Both the position numbers and the translations under genes were made by a program. Shown here in pieces: positions 43,946-53,826 of a stretch of 64,000 nt of DNA. Origin of the DNA: Agrypnia vestita (Eukaryota > Arthropoda > Insecta > Trichoptera > Phryganeidae); the NCBI GenBank assembly GCA_016648135.1, contig JADDOH010024916.1:25812-89811 (forward strand), written 5' to 3'. Each line of letters opens with the position of its first letter. Positions within the stretch are counted from its first letter, which is position 1. Below the pieces are notes generated by a model that was given only the letters and a program-made list of their open reading frames with translations, had not been told where the DNA came from and did no database searches.

Positions 43946-45196
43946 ATCAAGGCTGCCCAACCTTTTTAACAGTCGGGAAAAATTGACGATTCAAAAATCA
44001 CAGGCGGGCCACTGACCACTGACGATTCCTATTTTTATTACTTTTGTTGACGATTTAAATTAAGCCTTAGTTATTAAAATATTATGCAACAAAAGAAATG
44101 CAATATTATGATGTTGTCGTTTATTAAAAAAATAAATAGCATCTTCTGCCAAATAATGGATCAAAATTAAAAAAATCTAAATCTAAATAATTGGTACAAT
44201 TAATGTGATTTCTAAAAATGTTTCTGTTTTAATTAAATTAAATAAATTAAACAAGATTAAATAGTATGTTCCGATACAGACTATGAAAACTATATATCAA
44301 TCTTTAGCGGAATCGGTAATAAGGTATGGAATAACTAGCTGGGGTCTAACTTGCAAAACTAATATTAGAAAAATTCAAAATATTCAAAATTCGGCTATAA
44401 AATTAATAAATAAAGAAAGTGCTACTAAATATATACAGGAACTCTTCAAGAAACAAGGCTCTATGCCAATTAATGCTATCTTGTGGTACAAACTAATTAC
44501 ACGATATCATGAAGATGGGACATATAAGCATAGATTGATTCATAAACATAGTACCAGATTTACGGTTAAAGAAGGACTACGAATACCGAAGGTCATAAAT
44601 AAATATGGACAAAGAACATTAAAATATGTCATACCAAAAATATTAAATAAAATCCCATGTCGTGTCAAAATGGATATTAATAAAAAAGGGCAAAATACAG
44701 AATTAATGAATATGTTATTAAATAAAAGAGACTTATTTTGATTTTGGTAATATTTGTATTGTTGTATTGTATTGTTGATTTGTATTTGAGTTTATAAGAT
44801 CTATTGTAATTAATTAATATGAATGTATTTCTGGTAAATACAATTTATTTATATATATGTATTGATGCACCTACAGACAAATATCATTGTGATGTTTTGT
44901 GGGTCTGAGATGTAAAAAAAAGAAATAAATTAATAAATAAAAAAAATAAAATAAAAAAAATTCTCTTTTGTTAGGCGTCAGATCAGATGTTGACACTGTT
45001 AACAATATGAACAAATAATAAATACGTTGTTCAGTTAGATATGTGCGATAATTATTTTTATATACGTAATTAAGATTAAAACATATGTTATATCCGAAAC
45101 TATTTACAAGTTGAACGTCTTCTTTTGCCATTCATAAAGCATTCGCGGGCCACATTGTGGCCCGCGGGCCCGGGGTTGGGCGGCCTTGATCTAGAT
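43940..45196. mobile_element. hAT-like element containing a LINE
   Basis: Ends CAAGGCTGCCCAACC (43948) and GGTTGGGCGGCCTTG (to 45188) are inverted with one mismatch. Flanks ATCTCGAT (43940-43947) and ATCTAGAT (45189-45196) match 7 of 8, as for a hAT duplication. The subterminal right end has GCGGGCCACATTGTGGCCCG, an internal palindrome. No hAT transposase was found. A LINE fills the middle. Confidence 0.75.
44283..44741 (+). pseudogene. LINE ORF2 C-terminus with open 152-codon frame
   Basis: The frame reads MKTIYQSLAESVIRYGITSW, then IRKIQNIQNSAIKLI, a middle RIPKVINKYGQRTLKYVIPK and an end LMNMLLNKRDLF. The lk-iY-SL-eSvirYGi--WG followed by l--iQN--iK block is the segment just after the RT palm in several LINE clades. 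A 3' UTR and a tail of AAATAAATTAATAAATAAAA (about 44921-44960) follow. It is 5'-truncated but intact afterwards, so it is younger than the hAT element it sits in. Confidence 0.85.
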
Positions 45197-45199
45197 GAA

Positions 45200-45540
45200 C
45201 GTCTGTCGAGTGAATGAAAGAGACAGAGAGAGTGAATAGGGTTATAACAGGAATGAGGGCATATAGCGTTTGAGCTACCTGTAAGCAGCTATTTAACTGT
45301 CGTGATTTGTATCAATTGTTACAAGTCAATTAATACTCAGTAGTACCGAGTACTGGACTCCCGATTCCCGATAAAGTTCATCCCTTGGCAGAAGGAAGAA
45401 ATATCTCAGACTCCCTGAAAGCTAACCTTCAAAAGACCAACATTAAAAGCGATCCTGGAAACAAGCCTCAGAAGACTGGGCAAATTGATCAGGACAAAAC
45501 ATATTAAGTAGCGAAATTTTTAATCCATACTGCATACTCC
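45200..45540. other. No recognised feature
   Basis: A purine-rich run (GAAAGAGACAGAGAGAGTG near 45217) and moderately GC-balanced DNA with no coding or repeat similarity. The first bases may continue the old LINE interrupted at 43948. Confidence 0.4.
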
Positions 45541-45596
45541 CAAGAGGTTGCTATGTTTCTTCACGTTTGTGTTTACTGGGGTATTATGCCGTGTTG

Positions 45597-46184
45597 TTAC
45601 GACCTTTCGGGCCGACGTTCCGGATCCCATTGCAGGGTCAGGGCTGATGTGTTGTCTTGAATGTTGGTGTTGTGGTTAAGTATCGGCTTGCAATACCGTG
45701 CCGAAGTCATGATGTGTAGTATGTATGATTCATCTGTTGTCTGATCACTACCTCTGCGGAGTCTGCGACGAGAATGACTTTGAAGCGCCGGATACCAAGA
45801 TGTTTTTAATTTGAGACCATCATCTCTATTAATGTTTATCGGATGCTTGTAGATTTCTAGTGCTTCCTTGATAAGACGCGCATGGTGACTCTTAGGCTTT
45901 CCAAGGATTTTCGGTTCGAATGCAAAATGATGGCCGGTATCCAGAAAATGCTCAGCCAGTGCTGATTTTTCTGGATGACCGAGTTTGCATGCCCGTTTGT
46001 GCTCGTTGACCCTTTTGGAAATGGTACGCGCCGTTTGCCCCACGTATACTTTATCGCAGTCTTGACAATCGAGTCTATACACACCGTCTGTTTCTAAGCG
46101 ATCTCGATCCTTCGCTGATCTCAACATATCCTTAATTTTGAAGTTGGTACCAAAAACTGTCTTAATGTCTCCAGACAGAGACAT
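45597..46184 (-). pseudogene. Penelope-like GIY-YIG endonuclease fragment
   Basis: The 195-residue frame begins MSLSGDIKTVFGTNFKIKDM and contains the nuclease: DGVYRLDCQDCDKVYVGQTA, the Arg in SKRVNEHKRACK, HFLDTGHHFAF and the Glu in IKEALEIYKHPININRDDG. The CxxC between GVY and YVG and the later His residues match the Penelope-specific zinc-binding pattern. The RT is missing, so it is not autonomous. It is the best-preserved GIY-YIG domain of this subfamily in the window. Confidence 0.93.
45600..45650 (-). ncRNA. Hammerhead remnant with deleted first box
   Basis: On the minus strand CUG is fused directly to ACCCUGCAAUGGGAUCC, so about seven bases (AUGAUGG of CUGAUGAUGGACCC, judged from 29895-29915) are missing. 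GGAAC replaces GAAAC, but the stem III hairpin GGCC-CGAAA-GGUC and GUA are present. It cannot fold as a hammerhead. Confidence 0.6.
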
Positions 46185-46289
46185 TCATTACAAGGTCGTA
46201 ACAACACGGCATAATACCCCAGTAAACACAAACGTGAAGATTCTGAGTGGCCGTGAAAACCTAAGAACATTCTTAGGTTGCTATGTAAT

Positions 46290-46455
46290 AAGGTAAGTGA
46301 CGAGAAAACTGTAAAAAATCTTACTTGTGTGCCATAAATAATGCGGCAGCATAAAGTATATTAGAGATTGCCCTGGGGAGGCTCTTGGCTATACCTCGCT
46401 ACGCCAGTGGTCGTGGCCGATATCGCTGGTGGCCCGCGACGTGACACACTCGAGC
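46290..46455. other. No recognised feature
   Basis: Short GC-balanced spacer between the Penelope copy and the Harbinger element. Confidence 0.4.
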
Positions 46456-46457
46456 AA

Positions 46458-47175
46458 CAAAGCCATGTATTCACTAGGAGACAAATCACGAAACATTCCG
46501 CGCGGCATGTCGCATCAACATCTACGCTCATGTTTCGGGGACAATGACGCGGTCATTTGACGTGTACACACCGGGACTCGCATATCACTTGTCGCGGAAA
46601 TTCGCCCGATGAGGTTATGGTAATTAGTGCTGCGCATCTATTTATTCTAACGAATTTATCGAGGAGAGGAGAAAAAGGTGGTGGGTGCGAAATTATTTAC
46701 TGCAAAGAGAAAGAAGGATGGATATTCTATGCGATCTTCGAATGCCTGACGGATCTTTTGTCAATTTTACTCGAATGACAACAACTGATTTTGAAAATTT
46801 ATTACAAATAATCGGGCCTTCCATAGCCAAGCAAGACACAATATTACGGAACGCTGCTGGCCCTCACATCAGACTTGCAATTACAGCTCAATTAGAGCTC
46901 GATCAGTTGGATAACAAACTCGTTTCACCACACTAATGTCATGTTGAGTGGTATACAGTTACAGCGCATGCGCATTCACTTGTAAACATACCACGTGGTA
47001 CTGGCGCGCGGCGCGATGTCACCGCGAGCTCGCTCGGGAACCGTGCGCATGGCAACGTTGCCGCGGCACGTAGAAATGCCGCGCTATGTTGTGCGCGACG
47101 TTGCAACGTCACGTAGACTCTGTGCCGCGCGTGATGTTGAGGGACAATTTGTCTCCTAGTGAATACATGGCTTAA
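46458..47175 (+). mobile_element. PIF/Harbinger deletion derivative, copy 2
   Basis: The 712-bp element 46461-47172 has ends AGCCATGTATTCACTAGG and inverse. It is flanked by CAA and TAA, one mismatch from the expected TWA duplication. Subterminal sequences (CATGTTTCGGGGACAATGAC on the left, TTGAGGGACAATTTGTC on the right) match copy 1 at 21771-22509. Confidence 0.85.
46600..46936 (+). pseudogene. Harbinger transposase, internally deleted
   Basis: An N-terminal stretch in two frames (RRGEKGGG, then after a shift RNYLLQRERRMDILCDLRMP) leads to DGSFVNFTRMTTTDFENLLQ, SIAKQDTILRNAAGPHIRLA and ITAQLELDQLDNKLVSPH with a stop. The fxRMt--dFe-LL--i-p-i-k-dT--R motif and the RLaiT block identify the HARBI1-like nuclease. 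The DDE core between RLAIT and the terminal peptide is deleted (joint near 46890). Confidence 0.88.
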
Positions 47176-47179
47176 GTGT

Positions 47180-47500
47180 ACGCAATGTCTCACGTCCGGT
47201 GGATGTTCAGTGAGACCCAGTGTCAAATTTCATATTTGAGTAGAGAAAGATTTTAACTGACACATAGATATCGTTTTACTGTACGGATAGTGCTACATGA
47301 CCATTTTAAAGGAGTGGGGCCTTTTTATTCATTATTTTTGATAAACATTGTACGCGATGGTAGGGAATGTTTTTGGATATGACAGCAAAGATAAAATGCG
47401 ATGGTGTTTAATTCTATCTCAATAGAATTCTCAACATTAGGTCATTAGACTAAGAGAGCATCGTCGTTCAATAGTTTCAAAAGATGTCCTCTCAATATTC
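47180..47500. other. No recognised feature
   Basis: No coding or repeat similarity was seen. Confidence 0.4.
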
Positions 47501-47504
47501 TCGT

Positions 47505-47690
47505 TATAACCACCTTTACACTCCGACTCATTTTGTCAGTATCTAATTAATTAATTATTTGTGTTTCCACCTAATCCATGTATTTTAAAAATATATTTGA
47601 ATGTAGTCGGATTAAGACTTAAGATTTTGATACTCTCAAGACTCGAGTTTTAAAATATAAAATTATAGTAAATCTCACGTGGAGATGACC
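47505..47690 (+). repeat. Repeat pair P, copy 2
   Basis: Matches 35385-35580 in order and spacing (ATCTAATTAATTAATTATTT, TGTGTTTCCACC, ACTCTC, ACTCGAG). The hammerhead-like part is more eroded here (CUCAAGAC for CUCGAAAC). Confidence 0.5.
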
Positions 47691-47726
47691 CTTTAATGAT
47701 ATTCACTTATTTAATTTTATTTCTCT

Positions 47727-47968
47727 ACTAGCTACAATCCGTCAAAAATGGCGGAACATTGGTTCGCATCTTTACTAAGACTTAGTACATATTTACAGCA
47801 TCTTTTTGGCACGGAGTGCCGGCCGTTGCAACATGCGTTGAAGAGCCGGTTCGGGTTTGGTGGCCCCATCTCAATTTTTAATTACGTTTTTTTAGCCGTG
47901 AATTCGAATGAAATTACGGACCTAAAGGACGGGTGGACGGACAGACAACGAAATTATTGTGTTTTATT
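47727..47968 (+). mobile_element. tRNA-like SINE family B, copy 3
   Basis: Contains CTAGCTACAATCCGTCAAAA, GGAACATTGGTTCGC, ATGCGTTGAAGAGCCGGTTC, and the 3' GACGGGTGGACGGACAGACA with ACGAAATTATTG. Box B is interrupted by a small deletion after GGTGGCCCC. Confidence 0.65.
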
Positions 47969-48170
47969 ACTTTTATGTCTACAAGTATATAAAATTCTTA
48001 AACAAATAAATACCATTCCCTTCCCACCCTTTGACCAGCCTGTTTCAAGCGTTTTATCAAGTGGTCCCTACTGGAGCATGCGACGCATTATGTCCCCGAC
48101 GGTATATCTCGAGTTATATCGAAGCAATTTTGCAAAATCATACATCGTACTTTTTATTTTGACTTGCACT

Positions 48171-48213
48171 AATTTAACGCAACGTGTGTAATTCACACAC
48201 GTTGCGTTAAATT
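48171..48213. repeat. Perfect 19-bp inverted repeat at a Penelope boundary
   Basis: AATTTAACGCAACGTGTGT (48171-48189) and its inverse (48195-48213) surround a 5-base loop. It lies immediately 3' (minus strand) of the hammerhead at 48217-48261. It may be the point where an inverted copy of the Penelope tail begins, as at 4618 and 25027, here cut to 19 bp. Confidence 0.9.
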
Positions 48214-48400
48214 TATCACAACTATTGTTTCGAGAGGAGTAGTCCCTGACATCATCAGGTGTAATTTATAACTAACCTAAATGCAGAAATTTTGTCATCT
48301 TATTCGAGTGGAGCAGCGTAGGAGGTCGGGGAGTAGTAGGGAGAATCTTTTGGGTTGCATAATGCACTAAAAGTTCAATTAAGTGCAAATCAAAATAATC
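48196..48400 (-). mobile_element. Penelope-like 3' end with hammerhead
   Basis: Minus-strand homologue of 9058-9250: shared CAUUUAGGUUAG, UACACC, ribozyme core and GUG stem. Upstream on the minus strand, C-rich ACTACTCCCCGACCTCCTAC may be the 3' end of an ORF or the UTR. No GIY-YIG motif remains. Confidence 0.65.
48217..48261 (-). ncRNA. Hammerhead ribozyme, intact core, variable stem II
   Basis: Minus strand: CAC (48261-48259), CUGAUGA (48258-48252), a stem II segment pairing GGGA with UCCU, GAAAC (48231-48227), loop AAUA, GUU with the cleavage position at 48220, GUG closing stem I. The core is canonical; stem II pairs only in its distal part, so folding should be verified. Confidence 0.72.
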
Positions 48401-48605
48401 ATGTTGCATCAAAAAGTAATTGCGATATCACTCAAAAATATCGTTCCCTTTGTTTAAAAAAAATGTGTAGACATATTTCCTCTCAGTAAAAATATATACT
48501 TCTCACTATACATTATCATTATTATAATACATTATCAATTAATGTTAAAATGACAAGTTTAAAATGTTGCGTTTTTGTTAAATTTTATCAAAAATCCGTG
48601 ATATT

Positions 48606-48860
48606 CAATTCAATTCAATTTATTTAATAATATGTACATTACAATAAGTATTCAAGGCATACGTATTTTTTTTTTTTTTTAAATAGAGATGTGAACACGG
48701 AATACGTGTTACATCAATATTTTTACTATTTTCAAACTAAGCTAAACGCTTGTGCTATGTAAATAGGACTAACTTGCTAGTCTGGAGTGAGGTTCGAACC
48801 CGCAACCTTTGGATCACGAGGCCAGTGTCCTAACCACAAGACCAACAAGCTACTCATTAT
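48606..48860 (-). mobile_element. tRNA-derived SINE
   Basis: On the minus strand the head (48860-48782) has box A-like CTTGTGGTTAGGA and a perfect box B GGTTCGAACC (48800-48791). A body, an A-rich run (48679-48666) and a TTGAATTGAATTGAAT tail (48606-48622) follow. The head-body-tail order is that of a tRNA-derived SINE. The anticodon-like TCGTGAT loop is not cleanly paired, so the parent tRNA cannot be named. Confidence 0.75.
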
Positions 48861-48999
48861 TATTATGGAAGTATATATCAAAATAAAAATATTTAATTAA
48901 TTAAAAAAAACATAAAATCTGGTCAAAGGTGTAGGAGAATCCCGCTTCGGAAAACCCCCTCAGACACATGGAATATATCAATACCCAAAGCGATTTTGT

Positions 49000-49250
49000 T
49001 CAGCATAGCTGTGGCTCTTCCAACAGGCATAACCATCGGCAGGTTGGTCCTGTATATTGGGATGTGAAACAATCTATGCTGACGATATCTAATGTATTAT
49101 CAGGAACATACAAACCAATTCTCTGCACGATTTCAGGATTATCGATCATACCGCGCAACAATCGATAAAAATGTGTAATCAAATACACATTCCTTCTAGT
49201 TTCTAGACTATTGTAGCCAAGCATACCCTGGAGAAACTCGGTTGGGTAAA
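49000..49250 (-). pseudogene. LINE ORF2 C-terminal fragment (CR1/Jockey-like)
   Basis: The 74-codon frame reads MLGYNSLETRRNVYLITHFY, RLLRGMIDNPEIVQRIGLYV, then PDNTLDIVSIDCFTSQYTGP. LGyNSLe-RR---i--f-kLLrG-iD-Pe-v--i-l-vP is an almost perfect CR1/Jockey end signature. The remainder toward the C-terminus is frame-shifted or missing, and no tail was found. Confidence 0.85.
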
Positions 49251-49254
49251 GCCA

Positions 49255-49935
49255 AGGATAATGCCCATATGCAGAACAAATCCTAACATGCCTTTATATG
49301 GCGCAAGAGATAATGCCTTTATATGTCGCAAATACAGCTTACTTAATCAGAAAAAAAGGGTTTTAAAAAAATTAACTGAATTTTTTTGTTTTAGTTCGGA
49401 ATTCTCAAACACAACAAATGCCTCCTTCCTCTGTAAGTTTTAAGGATGAACAAACTTTTTAAGGCCCATAATATTTAACGTCTCTCTACTTCTTTTACGC
49501 TCTAAAAATATAACAGGAATTTAATAAATCGAAAGCTTTGGAAGGTGTTTTGTAATAACGAAAATATCAAACTTTTCTCATTGTGATTTTTGTTACCGTA
49601 TCCTGTTACGTGGTATCCTGTATCCCTTACAATAACGTCACGTCAAATTGACTGATAATTTATTCCTGGAAAAAGTATGTTTTGAGAAATACATTATTCG
49701 CGCTAAAACTAATGTCATGTCAGAGTTTCTTCGTCGATGTCTAATGCCCCGTTTACATGGAATGAGATAAATATTATAGATTTTGTTGAGATAACTCTCA
49801 GTATACACGTGTTAGGAGTTTGATAAGGAGATAATTAGCTTGTGATTGATAGAAAGAGACAAAAACTCAGTCCCAGATTCATGACGTTCGACTTAAAACG
49901 GAGACTTGATATATACCGAAAAATGTTACCTTAAA
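49255..49935. other. No recognised feature
   Basis: AT-rich with two near-repeats of TGCCTTTATATGGCGCAAG-like sequence at 49288-49330. No domain was recognised. Confidence 0.4.
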
Positions 49936-49937
49936 TC

Positions 49938-50556
49938 ATAATTACTGGTGATGCAACGAATACTACTTTCACGAATACGAATATCAAGCTCACTATTTGG
50001 CGAATAAGAATACGAATACGAATAATACAAATAATACATCACTGTTCTTTTTTTACTAAGAGATTTAATAATTAAAATTTACCACCGGCAAATTTTTGTT
50101 CAAAAAGCACATTTCTTTTATCCGTTTGCACATTCCCAGCGGTCGAAAATAAATATCACTTTTTTCATGTTATTAGATTTTATTTGAAATTGTTTTATAA
50201 GAGTTAACACACAATGGAAATAAAATGGAACGAACAATACGAATTACAAAACAAAAACTACATGAAATGAGCACCAACACTATTAATAACCCAACGAATC
50301 TAGATGAAAGAACTCACGTTACGCTGTGAAACAAGTAACAATTGACAACTTCAGAACTCAACAAATCCATTCATTCAATGTTGGGGGAATCCTCAAACGG
50401 TGCACAGCCAAACCGTAATTTGCGTTGCGTTCAGTTATAAATAGTTTGTTTTTAATATTCGTGATGATATTCGGCGAATACGAGTATTCGGTAAATATAT
50501 ACTATTCGGCGAATACGAATATTCGCATTCGTATTCGTTGCATTATTAATAATTAC
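49938..50556. mobile_element. hAT-type MITE (ATGCAACGAATAC ends)
   Basis: The element 49946-50548 (603 bp) has ends TGGTGATGCAACGAATAC and, inverted, TAATAATGCAACGAATAC. It is flanked by exact ATAATTAC (49938-49945 and 50549-50556). Subterminal regions are dense in CGAATACGAATA words in both orientations, as in hAT binding-site clusters. No transposase. Confidence 0.88.
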
Positions 50557-50559
50557 CAT

Positions 50560-51775
50560 CGAAAATGTATTCAGAAAAGTTAGAAACATATATGGCATTT
50601 ATTCTTAGGGATATTCTAATTCATCCAACAGATGAACCAGACAGTCAAGGCAAACGGAATAATATTCCATTCCCGGTGAGGTCACAACAAAGCTACGTGA
50701 TTTATCAAGCTTGGATGTTTTTGAGATGTAACGACTTCACTAATTGGACCTCTTGGCCTGGTGAAGCGTTTAATAAAAAAAAAAAATGAAGTTTGACGCG
50801 CGACAAGCGTGAAATGAAGCGAGATACTTCGAAATTCTGAGACATGGTATTGTATATGGGAAGCCTTGATTTATCTCATAAGAATGTCTTAGGAGCAAAA
50901 TCCCTACCTCGGGGATTGTCTCGATGCGAAAATCTGTTAAAATATCGATATACACTAGCGAAGGGAAAAACTACATTTCAAAATGAAGACTACAACACAC
51001 ACACGTTCACCAGTTTGAAGACTACAAAGTGTACACTACAATTGTAGTAAAAACTACATGAAGTAATTAGTACTACGAAATGAAGTGAAGTAAATGAAGT
51101 GAAGTAATGAAGTAATTGTAATATTAATGAAGTGAAGTGAAACAAAAAAAATTGTAGTACTAGTGAAGTAAATATTTTTTTCCCAAATATAAATTTGGCG
51201 AGCTAAAAAAAAAAAGAAAAGGACAACGAGAAAAATATTTAAGATATTTTATCAGAAGTAACATTTGGCGACCTAAAAAAAAATTTCTTCATTCGATTCT
51301 CTTCGTTTAGCTACATCAACTTCCCAAAATTTTTTAAACCATGGGGGGGGGGGGTTGTTACAGTTTCCAGAGATTTCTTCATTTAGCTACATCAACTTCC
51401 CAAAAATTTCACGTAAAAAATGCACTATTTAAAGTATGTTTCTCATACTTTCGATAACTTTGAAGTGTGTGTACTTTGTAGTGTTCGCTTTGAAATGAAG
51501 TATACTGAAGTTTATACTTTCAATAACTTTGGTGTTTGTAGTGTGCACTACACTTCAAAACATGCGAAGTGTGCACTTCAATGTAATGTAGTACTACATT
51601 GTAGTAGTGAGTACAGAGCGGACCCATCACTAATATACACCCAACCCAGGAACACACCCAATACAGGATAGCTTGTGTGAGGGGGCCTCGTTCTCGTATA
51701 ATCTTGTTATGTCTCGCCTATTGCAGTCTTTTTGATTTCTTTCTTGAGGATATATGGGAAATCAACTGCATTCGA
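50560..51775. repeat. GAAGT/ACTAC-rich quasi-palindromic region
   Basis: Between about 50980 and 51620 the words GTAGTACTA, TGAAGTG and ACTTCA recur in both orientations. The right edge reads TAGTGATGGGTCCGCTC on the minus strand (51635-51619), which looks like a transposon terminus, but no matching left end was found. A homopolymer of ten G's lies at 51345-51354. It is probably an old foldback or hAT-like repeat. Confidence 0.4.
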
Positions 51776-51779
51776 AGTT

Positions 51780-52200
51780 TATAAAAGTTCAAAGGAAAAC
51801 TTATCTAACCTAACGTGTGCTGTTAGGTTAGGTAAGTTTTGTGTCATAATGTGATTAATGATTAAATAAAAATAACGATTGTTATAGATACGGGATGAAT
51901 GTTCGAAACAAGTGAGAGCTTGTATACTTGAGAAGAAGTTTGGTAGAATAGGGAAGGTTGAGAAAGATATTGAAAAGGGGGTGACGGAAAGGAATAAAAT
52001 GCTTGTCAGCAAGGCAAGCTTTAGATATCATTAACCTGAGCATTCCTTGTGTGCTATTTAGTACCTACTATGCTCTGTACGTGTCGTTTGGACTGCTCGC
52101 GTTAACGATATTTCTCAAAAGTAAAAAAAAAACTGCGGTAGCTGACAAAAGCCTGTACTATTGTTTAAGGTAGTGTTACTTACAATCACCGCCACACTCT
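51780..52200. other. No recognised gene
   Basis: A small inverted pair CTAACCTAAC/GTTAGGTTAG lies at 51806-51836. No coding similarity. Confidence 0.4.
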
Positions 52201-52214
52201 ACTGTATTGACACA

Positions 52215-52765
52215 CAACTATGTAAATAAAAAAGCCGTAAAACATAATAATGTTCTACGCTCTTTATATAGTGCGGTGATAAGAAAATCCGACCTTAGTG
52301 TCAAGGCAAAACTGACTGTTTTCAAATCTGTGTACAGGCCCACTCTAATATGTGGCCATCAAATTTGGATCCTGACGGAGAGGGTGAGATCAAAGGTCCA
52401 GGCTGCCGAGACGAGTTTTCTAAGGATGGACAGAGTGAGAAGTGCCGACATAAGGCACACACTCGGCATGGAGCCCCTACTCCTGCACATAGAAAAATCA
52501 CAACTGAGGTAGCTTGGACATGTGCTCAGAATGCCAGAGGACCGAATACCAAGAAGAATCCTCTTGGCAACCCCGGAGGGAAGACGGCCGGTGGGTCGAC
52601 CCAGATTAAGCTGGGAGAGACAACAAAAAAATGTATTTGAAAACAGAATGGGTCTGGACTGGTTGACTCGAGCAGAAGCAGCGCAAACAGGGGATCATGG
52701 AAGCACCTTGTCGAGTCTTTGGGTCCCCGAACCCACTAGGTCAAGGGGAAGAAGATGATAATGAT
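52215..52765 (+). pseudogene. LINE ORF2 C-terminus, frameshifted
   Basis: The first frame reads YSAVIRKSDLSVKAKLTVFK, SVYRPTLICGHQIWIL and KVQAAETSFLR. After shifts near 52430 and 52510, a second gives LGHVLRMPEDRIPRRILL, GRRPVGRPRLSWER and DWLTRAEAAQTG. These are the lk--v--pll-YG-e-W, kl---e--fLR, LGHv-Rm-e-riPr-iL, GrRpvGRPrl-W blocks of a LINE post-RT region, from a family distinct from the others here. It ends in GATGATAATGATGATGATGA (about 52755-52773). Confidence 0.82.
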
Positions 52766-52779
52766 GATGATGACATAAT

Positions 52780-53820
52780 AATATAGATAAAATGCTCGGA
52801 GCTTTAGAAGTGACAGGGCAAAGATTGGCGAAGGAGCGAAAAGAGCGCTAGACTCACAAAGGGGAATAGTGTATCGATAATGGATGTAAGTAATGATGAG
52901 GATATCGTAATAATATAGAGCTGATCTTAGAAAACAGAGTTGACTCGAGAATTTGGGCAAATGGAGGGACTCCAACAAGAGGAGAGTCGATCGAGTGAAT
53001 CAAAGTCACTTATCAAATTTTGCATAGTTCAGACCCGCGGGAGCTAACCCGTAGTCAGATGCATTAGCAAGAGCGGCACTCACTAACCAGGAGGTGTCAG
53101 GTTAGTCCAGTTATCTCACATCCGTGTTGCTTAACCTAGCTTAGCTTAGCAACCACGGACCCCCACACCCAAGAGACTCGGCCCGATGTTGAATTGAATT
53201 GAAGCGGTCGAAAGGGGGGCAAAAGCTGCCAACTGGGACACAGAGGACAACGATCGGCAATTTCCAGACATTCTGATAGTTATTACAAATATGTGAGGTT
53301 ATGTACCTAGGTGCTCTCATTTCAATACACGTAGGATGTAAAACAGAAATATAAAAACGAATTGGTATGGTCAAATAAGCGATGATTGGTCTGAAAAATC
53401 AAGTAAATAGTGGTTAAGTCTCTCGCCTAGTAATCTCGTGGTCGTATTTTAAGATGTTATGGCTCGGATGAATTAAGACAGTAGAGGGAAATCGAATAAG
53501 ATGAATTTTCCAAATAAAAGAGTTAACAGGGTGCCCTTTAAACTCTACTGTCAATATGGCTCAACATCGAAAGGAATAGAAATATTTTGTGTATGAAATT
53601 TCACACATATCAGCGAAATAGATGAAAAATAAGACTAATATAAAAATAAAATGCCGCAAATAAACACTCCCAAACCTGTGCATTCATTTGCAGTTATTTG
53701 GTAATTCAGTGGTAGAGTATGGGAAGGACGGGAGACGAGAGAAAATAGAAAAAAATGCATTAGTTTACTTGTCGATATTTGTGCTGAAATAGTACTAGTG
53801 TAGATGAACCGCAAAACAAT
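52780..53820. other. No recognised gene
   Basis: At 53020-53110 a GC-rich stretch (AGACCCGCGGGAGCTAACCC) has no partner in the window. The rest shows no domain or repeat similarity. Confidence 0.4.
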
Positions 53821-53826
53821 GATGAC

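Larger units (their letters stand above)
45545..46286 (-). mobile_element. Penelope-like element with 12-bp target duplication and inverted arms
   Basis: The 718-bp element 45557-46274 lies between exact AGGTTGCTATGT copies (45545-45556 and 46275-46286). Perfect 49-bp inverted arms (45558-45606 and 46192-46240) flank a GIY-YIG coding region on the minus strand. The right arm continues to the end CCTAAGAACATTCTT seen in the solo copy at 2923-3032. The structure suggests a truncated copy with its 3' end duplicated in inverted form at the 5' side. Confidence 0.93.

Noticed and set aside
47748..48191. 147-codon open frame
   Set aside because: It runs across a SINE-like repeat and into the Penelope boundary hairpin; no domain, so treated as chance.
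48782..48860. Functional tRNA gene on the minus strand
   Set aside because: Box A and B fit, but the acceptor ends do not pair well and it is followed by a SINE body and tail.
50565..50789. Possible small gene between the hAT MITE and the GAAGT-rich region
   Set aside because: The 74-codon frame ends in an A-run and has no recognisable similarity; support is insufficient.
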